A stretch of DNA of 43,805 bases, taken from Bacillota bacterium (lineage in GTDB: Bacteria > Bacillota > Clostridia > Peptostreptococcales > Anaerovoracaceae). Where the stretch lies: the NCBI GenBank assembly GCA_017472365.1, contig JAFUQN010000060.1, positions 1 to 43,805 on the forward strand, in the 5' to 3' direction. Numbering within the stretch: the stretch's first letter is position 1; every line of letters starts with the position of its first letter. Under the pieces are notes generated by a model. That model had not been told where the DNA came from. It did not search any database and saw only the letters and a list, made by a program, of their open reading frames with translations. Below are positions 37,034-43,805 of the stretch, piece by piece. Both the position numbers and the translations under genes were made by a program.

Positions 37034-38671
37034 ATGAAGAAAGCACTTGCATTATTACTGGCTATGATCATGGTCATCGGTATGCTGGCTGGATGCGGAA
37101 CCACCGGTGGCGGTGAAGCAGAAGGTACCACTTCCGATACATTCACCATGGCTTACAATGGTGTTGTTACCCTGAATTCTGTTATGACTCAGGCTTCCAA
37201 CGACCATAACGTTCTGTATTTGTTACAGGCTCAGTTGGTTCGTTATTATGACGGACAGGTTGAAAAGGATGCAGCTGAAAGCTATGAAATGAGCGAAGAT
37301 GCTACCGTATGGACTTTCCATCTGAGAGATGGTCTGGTATGGTCCAACGGCGAAGCTCTGACCGCTGCTGATTATGCTTACGGTGTAAAATGTCTGTTAG
37401 ACCCCGGTATGGGTTCTCCGCAGGCTAGCTCCTGGACAATGATCAAGAACGCAGAAAAGTTCATGAACGGTGAAGTTGCTTGGGAAGAAGTAGGCGTTAA
37501 GGTTATCGACGAAAAGACCATCGAATTCACCCTGGAACAGCCTCTGACCAGTTTCGATCAGACTGTAGCTTGTAAACATATCTACCCGCTGAATCAGGCA
37601 TTCGTAGAAAGTGTTGGCGTGAACAACTTAGGTTCCTCCATCGACACCATCATGTACTCCGGTGGTTACACCATGACTGAATGGGTCCTGGAAAGCTCCA
37701 TCACTCTGCAGAAGAACCCCAGCTACTGGGATGCTGAAAACCAGTTCCAGGTAGAAACCATCAAGCTGTTAGAAGTAGAAGATCCTAACACTGAAGTTGC
37801 TATGTTCGAAAACGGCGAAGTTGACGCCATCGAAGAAATGGCTTCTCAGTACTACGATCACCTGGCTGACTATCGTTATGACAACGCAGGCGGCGGTTTC
37901 ATGTTCCTGTGGATGAACACTCACGGCTACAGCGAAGGCGCTGACAAGGTTATGGGTAACGTAAACTTCCGTAAGGCTCTGAGCTATGCCATCGACAGAG
38001 ATGCAACCTGTCTGGCTGTAGACAGCGCTACCAAGGCTGCAAACAACCCCATCGACCCCAACTTCCCGGGTATCAACGGCGGAAAGTTTGTTGACGAATA
38101 TCCCATCGAAACCTACCCCACCAATGGCGACGTGGCTAAGGCTCAGGAATACCTGACTAAGGCTATGGAAGAACTGGGTTACGCTGACGTAAGCGAAATC
38201 CCGGCTCTGACCATCGTTACCTGGGATACCGCGATCCAGAAGACTCTGGGCGAAGCTCTGACTGACCAGTGGAAGCAGAACCTGGGCGTAGACGTTCAGC
38301 TGGAACAGTACGTAATTGGTACCGCTATCGGTAAGTTCTACGAACAGACCTATGATATCTTCCTGATCACTTGGGAAACCGACGTTAAGCCCACCGACCT
38401 GTTACAGGCTATGACCTCCACCGGTGAAGCTAACCCCGGAATTTGGGCAAACGCTGAATTCGACCAGCTGGTTGCTGATGCAATCGCTGAAGTTGATCCC
38501 GCAAAGCAGGCTGAACTGACTCAGAAGGCTGCTCAGGTTATGATTGACGACGCAGGTATTATTCCGTTACACCTGAACGGTACTGTACATGCCAAGAAAG
38601 AATACGTTGATGGTTTCGTAATCGGCGTATCCGACGGTTTCCAGTTCTCTAAGCTGGTTGTAAATAAGTAA
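37034..38671 (+). CDS. oppA: Oligopeptide/dipeptide ABC transporter substrate-binding lipoprotein
   Basis: A 545-residue extracellular binding protein of the SBP_bac_5 family. The lipoprotein signal ends in GMLAGC with C21. FTMAYNGVVTLNSVMTQASNDH, QVEKDAAESYEMSEDATVWTFHLRDGLVWSNGEALTAADYAYGV, NPIDPNFPGING and a C-terminal VDGFVIGVSDGFQFSKLVV are typical. It captures peptides or related compounds for the four following transporter genes. AAGAAGGAA precedes ATG 37034. Codons are highly biased (TTC, AAC, GAA), the sign of strong expression. A hairpin directly after the gene probably trims read-through. Specificity cannot be stated; the neighbours suggest N-acylated or D-amino acid-containing peptides. 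Confidence 0.92.
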   Translation: MKKALALLLAMIMVIGMLAGCGTTGGGEAEGTTSDTFTMAYNGVVTLNSVMTQASNDHNVLYLLQAQLVRYYDGQVEKDAAESYEMSEDATVWTFHLRDGLVWSNGEALTAADYAYGVKCLLDPGMGSPQASSWTMIKNAEKFMNGEVAWEEVGVKVIDEKTIEFTLEQPLTSFDQTVACKHIYPLNQAFVESVGVNNLGSSIDTIMYSGGYTMTEWVLESSITLQKNPSYWDAENQFQVETIKLLEVEDPNTEVAMFENGEVDAIEEMASQYYDHLADYRYDNAGGGFMFLWMNTHGYSEGADKVMGNVNFRKALSYAIDRDATCLAVDSATKAANNPIDPNFPGINGGKFVDEYPIETYPTNGDVAKAQEYLTKAMEELGYADVSEIPALTIVTWDTAIQKTLGEALTDQWKQNLGVDVQLEQYVIGTAIGKFYEQTYDIFLITWETDVKPTDLLQAMTSTGEANPGIWANAEFDQLVADAIAEVDPAKQAELTQKAAQVMIDDAGIIPLHLNGTVHAKKEYVDGFVIGVSDGFQFSKLVVNK

Positions 38672-38692
38672 TTGATTCGCTAGTTGTACTTG

Positions 38693-38721
38693 AAAGGGAG
38701 CGGCATCCTACCGCTCCCTTT
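38693..38721 (+). terminator. Attenuator hairpin between oppA and oppB
   Basis: AAAGGGAGCGG (38693-38703) pairs with CCGCTCCCTTT (38711-38721), loop CATCCTA, followed by TATCACT. Its weak T-run suggests partial termination, leaving more oppA than permease transcript. Confidence 0.7.
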
Positions 38722-38782
38722 TATCACTATCATTGCATCATTCGTAGTATCACATGAATTGACCTCACAAGGAGGTAACCCC

Positions 38783-39703
38783 TTGAAGAAGTATATTTTA
38801 AAACGATTTTTCATATCGCTCATCACCATCTGGCTCATCGCCACCTGCTGCTTTTTCCTGCTGAGAACGCTTCCGGGAAATCCCTTCGCTACCCAACAGC
38901 TGTTAAGTCCTGAAATGCAGGAACGTATGATGGAATATTACGGGCTGAACGGTCCGTTAAGCGAACAGTACCTGACCTTCATGAAGAACCTGCTCCACGG
39001 TGACTTCGGTTCTTCCCTGAAATACACCGGTCAGTCTGTCAACGGCATCATTGCCTCCACATTCCCCGTGTCTGCGCAGTTAGGTCTTCAGGCCTACCTG
39101 ATCAGCTTCCCCATCGGGATCCTGTTCGGTATCATTGCTGCACGGAACCGCGGACGTACCATCGACTATTCGCTGGTGGCCTTCTCTGTACTGGGTGTAT
39201 CCGTCCCGGTATTCGTACTGGCCTCCCTTCTCCAATATATTTTCGCCATCAAGCTCCAGATTTTACCGGTAGCGCTCTGGTCCAGCATGAAACATACCAT
39301 TCTTCCTACCATTACCCTGGCAATCGGCTCCATCGCCTCCAAGACGAGACTGATGCGTACTTTGATGCTGGAAGTCATCACGGAAGACTACGTGAAGACC
39401 GCTAAAGCAAAGGGCCTTCCGGCCTGGAAGATCGTCTGGAATCACCAGATCAGAAACGCTATCATCCCCATGATCCCTTCTCTCGGTATGGAAATCGTCT
39501 CCATCCTGATGGGTTCCTTCGTTGTGGAACAGATCTATTCCGTTCCCGGGATCGGCGCTTATTTCGTAAATTCTGTACGAAGCCTGGACTACACCATGAC
39601 TCTGGGCCTGACCGTATTCTTAGCTATTTTCGTTGTAACCGCGAATTTCATCATCGACCTGATCTACGGTCTGGTGGATCCGCGAATCCGTGTAACAAAG
39701 TGA
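38783..39703 (+). CDS. oppB: Peptide ABC transporter permease OppB
   Basis: A 306-residue permease of the OppB/DppB type. It starts LKKYILKRFFISLITIWLIATCCFFLLRTLPGNPF, then YGLNGPLSEQYLTFM, the EAA-loop region DYVKTAKAKGLPAWKIVWNHQIRNAIIP and the end VVEQIYSVPGIGAYFVNSVRSLDYTM. About six membrane segments. TTG 38783 is the start: AAGGAGGT (38769-38776) is a perfect ribosome-binding site six bases before it. Longer frames from 38684 run through the attenuator hairpin and are rejected. The TTG start may dampen translation relative to oppA. Confidence 0.92.
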   Translation: MKKYILKRFFISLITIWLIATCCFFLLRTLPGNPFATQQLLSPEMQERMMEYYGLNGPLSEQYLTFMKNLLHGDFGSSLKYTGQSVNGIIASTFPVSAQLGLQAYLISFPIGILFGIIAARNRGRTIDYSLVAFSVLGVSVPVFVLASLLQYIFAIKLQILPVALWSSMKHTILPTITLAIGSIASKTRLMRTLMLEVITEDYVKTAKAKGLPAWKIVWNHQIRNAIIPMIPSLGMEIVSILMGSFVVEQIYSVPGIGAYFVNSVRSLDYTMTLGLTVFLAIFVVTANFIIDLIYGLVDPRIRVTK

Positions 39704-39713
39704 GGTGACTGAA

Positions 39714-40631
39714 GTGTCTGCGATCACATCGAAAGATTTTACACCGCTGCCGAAAGAACGCGATATGACAGACGTCATCGTTCGACCTTCCGTCAGCTAT
39801 TGGAAAGACGTATTCCGTCGCATCCGTTCCGATAAGGTGGCTGTGGTCAGCTTCACCTTTATCCTCCTCATTTCCCTGATGGCGATTTTTGCTCCAATCG
39901 TTTGTCAGTACGGTTATGATACCACAAGTATGGGACAGGGAAATCTGTCCCCCAGCAGCGAGCATTGGTTCGGGACCGACTCTCTGGGCCGTGACCTGTG
40001 GGCCAGAGTATGGGTAGGCGCCCGTATCTCTCTGCTGATTGGTCTGTGCGGGGCAATCGTTCCGCAGATCGTCGGGATCGTTCTCGGCGGTGTCGCCGGC
40101 TACTTCGGCGGCTGGCTGGATATGTTGATCATGCGTATCATCGATATCGGTGCATGTATTCCGTCTCTGATCTACGTAACTTTGATCATGCTGTACTTCG
40201 GTTCCGGCCCGGCGGCCATCGTACTGGCAATTGCCATGTCCTTCTGGATGGACTCCGCGCGCGTCGTCCGCGGACGTATGTTACAGTTCAAAAATCGTGA
40301 ATTCGTTCTGGCGGCAAAAACCCAGGGAGCTTCGTCCTTCCGCGTGATCTTCCGCCACATTTTACCGAATATCCTGGGTCAGCAGGTGGTCAGTGTATCT
40401 TCTGCGATCCCTTCCGCAATTTTCCTGGAAGCATACCTGAGCTTCATCGGTCTGGGCGTTGCATCTCCCATGACTTCCTGGGGTCAGCTGTGCCAGCTGG
40501 GGGCATCGTTCTACAGATTGTACCCCTACCAGCTGTTCATCCCCGGCGCATTCATCAGTGTCACCATTCTGGCGTTCTACCTGTTTGGGAACTGCCTGAG
40601 AGACGCATTGGATCCGCATCTGAGAGACTGA
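39714..40631 (+). CDS. oppC: Peptide ABC transporter permease OppC
   Basis: A 305-residue permease, partner of OppB. The N-terminal SYWKDVFRRIRSDKVAVVSFTFILLISLMAIFAP anchor, EHWFGTDSLGRDLWARVWVGARISLLIG, the REFVLAAKTQGASSFRVIFRHILPNI coupling loop and LEAYLSFIGLGVASPMTSWG are family hallmarks. GTG 39714 is chosen: GAGGTGA (39703-39709) lies just before it, whereas an in-frame GTG at 39705 lies within that site. It is 10 bases after the oppB stop. OppB and OppC form the membrane channel. Confidence 0.92.
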   Translation: MSAITSKDFTPLPKERDMTDVIVRPSVSYWKDVFRRIRSDKVAVVSFTFILLISLMAIFAPIVCQYGYDTTSMGQGNLSPSSEHWFGTDSLGRDLWARVWVGARISLLIGLCGAIVPQIVGIVLGGVAGYFGGWLDMLIMRIIDIGACIPSLIYVTLIMLYFGSGPAAIVLAIAMSFWMDSARVVRGRMLQFKNREFVLAAKTQGASSFRVIFRHILPNILGQQVVSVSSAIPSAIFLEAYLSFIGLGVASPMTSWGQLCQLGASFYRLYPYQLFIPGAFISVTILAFYLFGNCLRDALDPHLRD

Positions 40632-40649
40632 TTCAGGAGGAAAGACAAC

Positions 40650-41690
40650 ATGAAAGAACATTTACTGGATGTCCGCGATCTGCGGGTATCATTTGACACA
40701 TATGCCGGTGAGGTCCAGGCGGTCCGTGGAATCAGCTTCCATTTGGACCTGGGAGAAACGCTGGCCATCGTCGGCGAATCCGGCTGTGGTAAATCTGTCA
40801 GCATGCAGACCATGATGCGTTTACTTCCGATGCCGCCGGCCCGTCTGAAGAGTGGAGAAATCCTGTTTGAAGGAAAGGATCTGGCTCTCCTGACCGACAA
40901 GGAAATGGAAGACTACCGCGGAAAAGAATTCGCTATGATTTTCCAGGATTCCATGACCAGCTTAAATCCCACCATGCGAGTGGGAAACCAGATGTGCGAA
41001 GGCATCATGCGCCATCAGAAAGTGTCCAAGGAAGAAGCAAAGAAAATTGCCATCGATATGCTAGCTCAGGTAGGGATCCCCAATCCGGAAGCGGCGTTCC
41101 GCCATTACCCCCACACCATGTCCGGCGGTCAGCGTCAGCGCGTTATGATCGCAATGGCACTGTCCTGTAATCCCAAGATCCTCATTGCCGATGAACCGAC
41201 AACGGCACTGGACGTGACGATGCAGGCGCAGATCCTGGATATTATGAACAAATTAAAGAAAACGTACGATACCGCGATTATCCTGATCACCCACGACCTG
41301 GGGGTAGTTGCCCAGATGGCTGACCGCATTGCGGTTATGTATGCCGGTGAAATCATGGAAGCCGGCAGCGCGCGTGAAATTTTCTATCAGCCCTCTCATC
41401 CCTACACCTGGGGTCTTTTGGGAGCTATGCCCAACATGATCCAGGACGTGAAGAGCGAGCTGTATACGATCCCCGGTACTCCGCCGGATCTGTATGCGCC
41501 TCCTGTCGGTTGTCCCTTCGCAGCCCGCTGTGAATACGCCATGGAAGCCTGCCTCAAGGAAGAGCCGCCTAAGTTTGTCACAGACGGCGGTCATGTGAGC
41601 AGATGCTGGCTCCACGATGAAAGAGCTCCGGAGGTCACACCTCCCGCAGGGATCCCTGCACTGAAGAAAGGAGTGAAGGTCGATGAGTGA
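40650..41690 (+). CDS. oppD: Peptide ABC transporter ATPase OppD
   Basis: A 346-residue ATPase. Walker A GESGCGKS (42-49), signature SGGQRQRV, Walker B ILIADEPTTALD and the H-loop LITHDLG are intact. The C-terminal oligopeptide-transporter extension has the four-cysteine pattern of the family (GCPFAARCEYAMEACLKE ... SRCW), which holds an iron-sulfur cluster in studied homologues. AGGAGGAAAG precedes ATG 40650. The 3' end overlaps oppF by eight bases. With OppF it forms the heterodimeric motor of the peptide importer. Confidence 0.94.
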   Translation: MKEHLLDVRDLRVSFDTYAGEVQAVRGISFHLDLGETLAIVGESGCGKSVSMQTMMRLLPMPPARLKSGEILFEGKDLALLTDKEMEDYRGKEFAMIFQDSMTSLNPTMRVGNQMCEGIMRHQKVSKEEAKKIAIDMLAQVGIPNPEAAFRHYPHTMSGGQRQRVMIAMALSCNPKILIADEPTTALDVTMQAQILDIMNKLKKTYDTAIILITHDLGVVAQMADRIAVMYAGEIMEAGSAREIFYQPSHPYTWGLLGAMPNMIQDVKSELYTIPGTPPDLYAPPVGCPFAARCEYAMEACLKEEPPKFVTDGGHVSRCWLHDERAPEVTPPAGIPALKKGVKVDE

Positions 41691-42639
41691 GAAGCTTCTG
41701 GAAGTTACAGGGCTGAAAAAATATTTTAACGTTGGGCGAAACCAGACACTGAAAGCTGTCGACGGTGTTTCGTTCTCCATCGAAAAGGGAAAGACACTGG
41801 GTCTGGTGGGCGAATCCGGCTGTGGTAAGACCACCGTGGGCCGTACACTTTTGCGGATCTATGAGCCGGACGGCGGTAAGATCCTGTTCAACGGACATGA
41901 CATCAGCCGCGTTTCGAAGGCGCAGTCCAAAGAACTGACCAAAAAAATGCAGATGATTTTCCAGGATCCGTACGCATCGCTGAATCCCTTCTTTACCGTA
42001 GGGGAAATCGTTGCAGAGGGCCTGGAAATCCATAAAATATGTAAAACCAAAAAAGAAGAAAGAGAACGCGTGGAAGAACTGCTGACCATGGTAGGACTCA
42101 GCAAGGACCACGCAAACCGTTTCCCCCACGAATTCTCCGGTGGTCAGAGACAGCGCGTCGGTATCGCCAGAGCGCTGGCATTGGATCCGGAATTCATCGT
42201 TTGTGACGAAGCAATCTCTGCTCTGGACGTATCGATCCAGGCTCAGGTGGTCAACATGCTGATGAACTTCCAGAGAGAACTGGGGCTGACCTATCTGTTC
42301 ATTGCCCACGACCTGTCCATGGTGCGCCACATTGCGGACCAGACGGCGGTCATGTACCTGGGGACTCTGGCAGAATACGGTGATACGGAAGAAGTTTACT
42401 CTCATCCGATTCATCCGTATACGAAGGGACTGTTATCTGCAGTACCGGTTGCCGACCCCGATTATGAAAAGACCCACGAACGCATTCACATGGACGGCGA
42501 AGTCGGAAGCCCCATTAATCCGAAGCCGGGATGCCGCTTCTGCGGACGATGCCCCCTGGCCACGGAAAAGTGCAGAGAAGTGGACCCGATTCTCAGGGAT
42601 ATGGGCGGCGGCCATATGGTGGCTTGTCACAACGTGTAA
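41683..42639 (+). CDS. oppF: Peptide ABC transporter ATPase OppF
   Basis: A 318-residue ATPase, second motor subunit. Walker A is GESGCGKTT (about 43-51), signature FSGGQRQRVGIARAL, and Walker B FIVCDEAISALD, with a H-loop FIAHDLSMV. The cysteine-containing C-terminal tail (GCRFCGRCPLATEKCREVDPIL) resembles that of OppD/OppF and DppF. ATG 41683 overlaps the oppD stop; AAAGGAGTGAAGG lies before it. The glutamate in Walker B is kept, so it should hydrolyse ATP. Confidence 0.94.
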   Translation: MSEKLLEVTGLKKYFNVGRNQTLKAVDGVSFSIEKGKTLGLVGESGCGKTTVGRTLLRIYEPDGGKILFNGHDISRVSKAQSKELTKKMQMIFQDPYASLNPFFTVGEIVAEGLEIHKICKTKKEERERVEELLTMVGLSKDHANRFPHEFSGGQRQRVGIARALALDPEFIVCDEAISALDVSIQAQVVNMLMNFQRELGLTYLFIAHDLSMVRHIADQTAVMYLGTLAEYGDTEEVYSHPIHPYTKGLLSAVPVADPDYEKTHERIHMDGEVGSPINPKPGCRFCGRCPLATEKCREVDPILRDMGGGHMVACHNV

Positions 42640-42643
42640 TCAG

Positions 42644-42677
42644 AAAGGAGAACGCCGGCGGCAGGTTGTTGCCGGCG
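42644..42677 (+). promoter_or_regulatory. Ribosome-binding site separated from its start codon by a hairpin
   Basis: AAAGGAG (42644-42650) is 37 bases before ATG 42688, too far for normal use. In between lies a perfect 7-bp hairpin, CGCCGGC (42653-42659) and GCCGGCG (42671-42677). If the hairpin is folded out, the remaining gap is about 12 bases. No other start codon sits within 4-12 bases of the site. Confidence 0.65.
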
Positions 42678-42687
42678 AATAAATACT

Positions 42688-43521
42688 ATGGCTTTAAATA
42701 CACAGGAAATGGTAAAGATCGCTCTGGATCTGGTGGGTTACGATGAACTGCCCATCGATTCTCAGCTGACCGTTCCGGGAGAAAACATCACTAAGGTGCT
42801 GGCCGGGATCGATATGGGAACTGCGGAAATCATGCTGGCAAAGCAGCTGGGTTATGACTGCGTGTTCCGCCATCACAATCTGACTTCCAAGATGGGTCGT
42901 CTGGGCGAGCTGGTCAGTGAAGACCATTACAAAAAGATGGTACAAAACGGTGTTCCCGTGAACGTGGCTCAGAAAGTGGTGGCTGACAGAAAGCGTGCTT
43001 TGGAAATCGCTTTCCATGCCAATAATTTTGAAGGCGCAGGTCAGACTGCGAAGCTTCTGGAAATGCCGTTTGTGGGACTTCACACACCTGCAGATCTCCT
43101 GGGAGAACGCACCGTGGAAGCGAAGCTGAAGGAAGTCTACGAAGCGAAAGAAAATCCCACGCTGGGAGATCTGATGGATGCGATCATGACGATCCCCGAA
43201 TTCGCTAATGCTCCCGACGGTCAGCGTCCGGTGATCTGGGTAGGTGACCGTGACAGTTATGCGGGAAAGTATGTCGTAGAGTTTTCCGGCGGGGTTGCCC
43301 CGGAATGGGAGGAAGTCAAGGCTTACGTTGACGCCGGTGTCGGTACTTTTGTATCGATGCACATGAACGGCGATATCGTCAAGAAGCTGCGCGAAGATAA
43401 CCGTGCCAACGCCATTATCTGCGGCCATATGGCTTCCGATTCCATCGGTATGCGCATCATCTTAGAAGCCTGGAAGAAGGCCGGTAACATCGAATATACC
43501 TGCATCGGAGGTATGGTGTAG
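42688..43521 (+). CDS. Nif3-like metal-binding protein (tentative)
   Basis: A 277-residue protein. H62-H63 (FRHHNLTSK), H132 (VGLHTPAD) and the C-terminal CGHMASDS (H247, D251) have the order and spacing of the dinuclear metal ligands of Nif3-family proteins, and SMHMNGDIVKKL plus the compact alpha/beta pattern fit that fold. Overall similarity looks weak, so another metallohydrolase is possible. Nif3 proteins have no firm reaction; some act as GTP cyclohydrolase-like enzymes. The ribosome-binding site is set off by a hairpin. The gene sits between oppF and a D-aminoacylase-like gene, so it probably works on the same imported compound, for example as a hydrolase of the ring or peptide. Confidence 0.6.
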   Translation: MALNTQEMVKIALDLVGYDELPIDSQLTVPGENITKVLAGIDMGTAEIMLAKQLGYDCVFRHHNLTSKMGRLGELVSEDHYKKMVQNGVPVNVAQKVVADRKRALEIAFHANNFEGAGQTAKLLEMPFVGLHTPADLLGERTVEAKLKEVYEAKENPTLGDLMDAIMTIPEFANAPDGQRPVIWVGDRDSYAGKYVVEFSGGVAPEWEEVKAYVDAGVGTFVSMHMNGDIVKKLREDNRANAIICGHMASDSIGMRIILEAWKKAGNIEYTCIGGMV

Positions 43522-43530
43522 GAGGTACGA

Positions 43531-43805
43531 ATGAGTACGATTCTCATCAAAAATGGAACCGTGGTGGACGGTACCGGAGCGCCCGGATATGAAGCAGATG
43601 TTCTGATCAAGGACGATACCATTGCGGCAATCGGTCTGGACCTGACGGCCCGGCCCGAGTTCGCCGGCGACATCGCTTCTGCGGATATCATCGCCGCCGC
43701 CGGAATGTACGTCACACCCGGTTTTATCAATATGCATTCCCACGGAGACTGTTCCGCAGCCATGTATCCCGATATGGAAAGCTCTCTGGGACAGGGGATC
43801 ACCAC
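43531..43805 (+). CDS. N-acyl-D-amino-acid deacylase family amidohydrolase, 3'-truncated
   Basis: The first 91 residues of a metal-dependent amidohydrolase; the gene runs off the window. TILIKNGTVVDGTGAPGYEADVLIKDDTIAAIG is the standard N-terminal beta-sandwich, and VTPGFINMHSHGDCSA gives the metal motif H69-x-H71 with D73, close to D-aminoacylases and N-acyl-D-glutamate deacylases. These remove the acyl group from N-acyl-D-amino acids. GGAGG at 43521-43525 precedes ATG 43531. Its position after the transporter and Nif3-like gene argues that the operon degrades an N-acylated or D-configured substrate. Dihydropyrimidinase/dihydroorotase relatives cannot be fully excluded without the rest. Confidence 0.75.
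   Translation, partial: MSTILIKNGTVVDGTGAPGYEADVLIKDDTIAAIGLDLTARPEFAGDIASADIIAAAGMYVTPGFINMHSHGDCSAAMYPDMESSLGQGIT

Noticed and set aside
38684..38782. 33-residue N-terminal extension of OppB
   Set aside because: It passes through the attenuator hairpin and lacks a ribosome-binding site, whereas AAGGAGGT is placed exactly before TTG 38783.

Overview
The window reads as a chromosomal segment of an anaerobic, amino-acid-fermenting Firmicute of the class Clostridia. The evidence is strong GGAGG ribosome-binding sites, sigma-A promoters often of the extended -10 type (TGTGATATAAT recurs), WhiA and RapZ, LrgA/LrgB, an Rrf2 regulator, a tRNA with encoded CCA, a flavodiiron protein with a rubredoxin domain, an iron-sulfur L-serine dehydratase and a 3-keto-5-aminohexanoate cleavage enzyme (lysine fermentation). 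The genus cannot be fixed from this sequence. I see no insertion sequence, prophage, CRISPR array or replication origin; gene density is high and regulatory sequence is rich.

Layout. 1-1021: 3' part of an ATP-grasp ligase. 1027-4808: Mn-riboswitch-controlled mntP, azlC-azlD with an FMN-binding protein, then an alpha/beta hydrolase with an Rrf2 regulator. 5003-8143: a two-gene unit of an acyl-CoA dehydrogenase fused to an EtfA-like domain and a rubredoxin, followed by a flavodiiron protein. 8272-11387: a TrpXYZ-type ABC transporter. 11391-13871: L-serine dehydratase carrying an N-terminal XRE DNA-binding domain, divergent from a DUF554 membrane protein with a structured leader. 13925-17003: a compact operon of unknown role (XRE regulator, membrane-anchored PstS-like protein, alpha/beta hydrolase, two small membrane proteins) behind a perfect 18-bp palindrome. 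17000-22901: Fsr-like MFS transporter, two class I aminotransferases (minus strand), lrgA-lrgB and a SpoIIQ-like M23 protein.

23161-29890: a degenerate Fic protein, murB, a PHP phosphoesterase, rapZ, a kce-like gene, then whiA and a fused ThrE-type exporter on the minus strand. 29999-32872: a class V aminotransferase and an NhaC-type antiporter with a palindromic operator. 33040-35155: FAH-family enzyme, MarR regulator, metallo-beta-lactamase-fold protein, and tRNA-Arg(CCG). 35330-end: a YheO/DauR-type regulator, an ornithine-cyclodeaminase-family dehydrogenase, a complete oligopeptide/dipeptide ABC transporter, a Nif3-like protein and the start of a D-aminoacylase-family amidohydrolase. This last block looks like one catabolic operon for a peptide or N-acyl/D-amino acid substrate.

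Together the genes fit a cell living on amino acids and peptides: importers (TrpXYZ type, Opp type), exporters (AzlCD, ThrE), deaminating and transaminating enzymes, and redox protection in which acyl-CoA electrons may flow through a covalently attached rubredoxin to a flavodiiron oxygen or NO reductase. The strongest candidates for undescribed biology are that electron chain, the self-regulating XRE-serine dehydratase, the palindrome-controlled PstS-like operon and the 3' catabolic operon with its hairpin-spaced ribosome-binding site.
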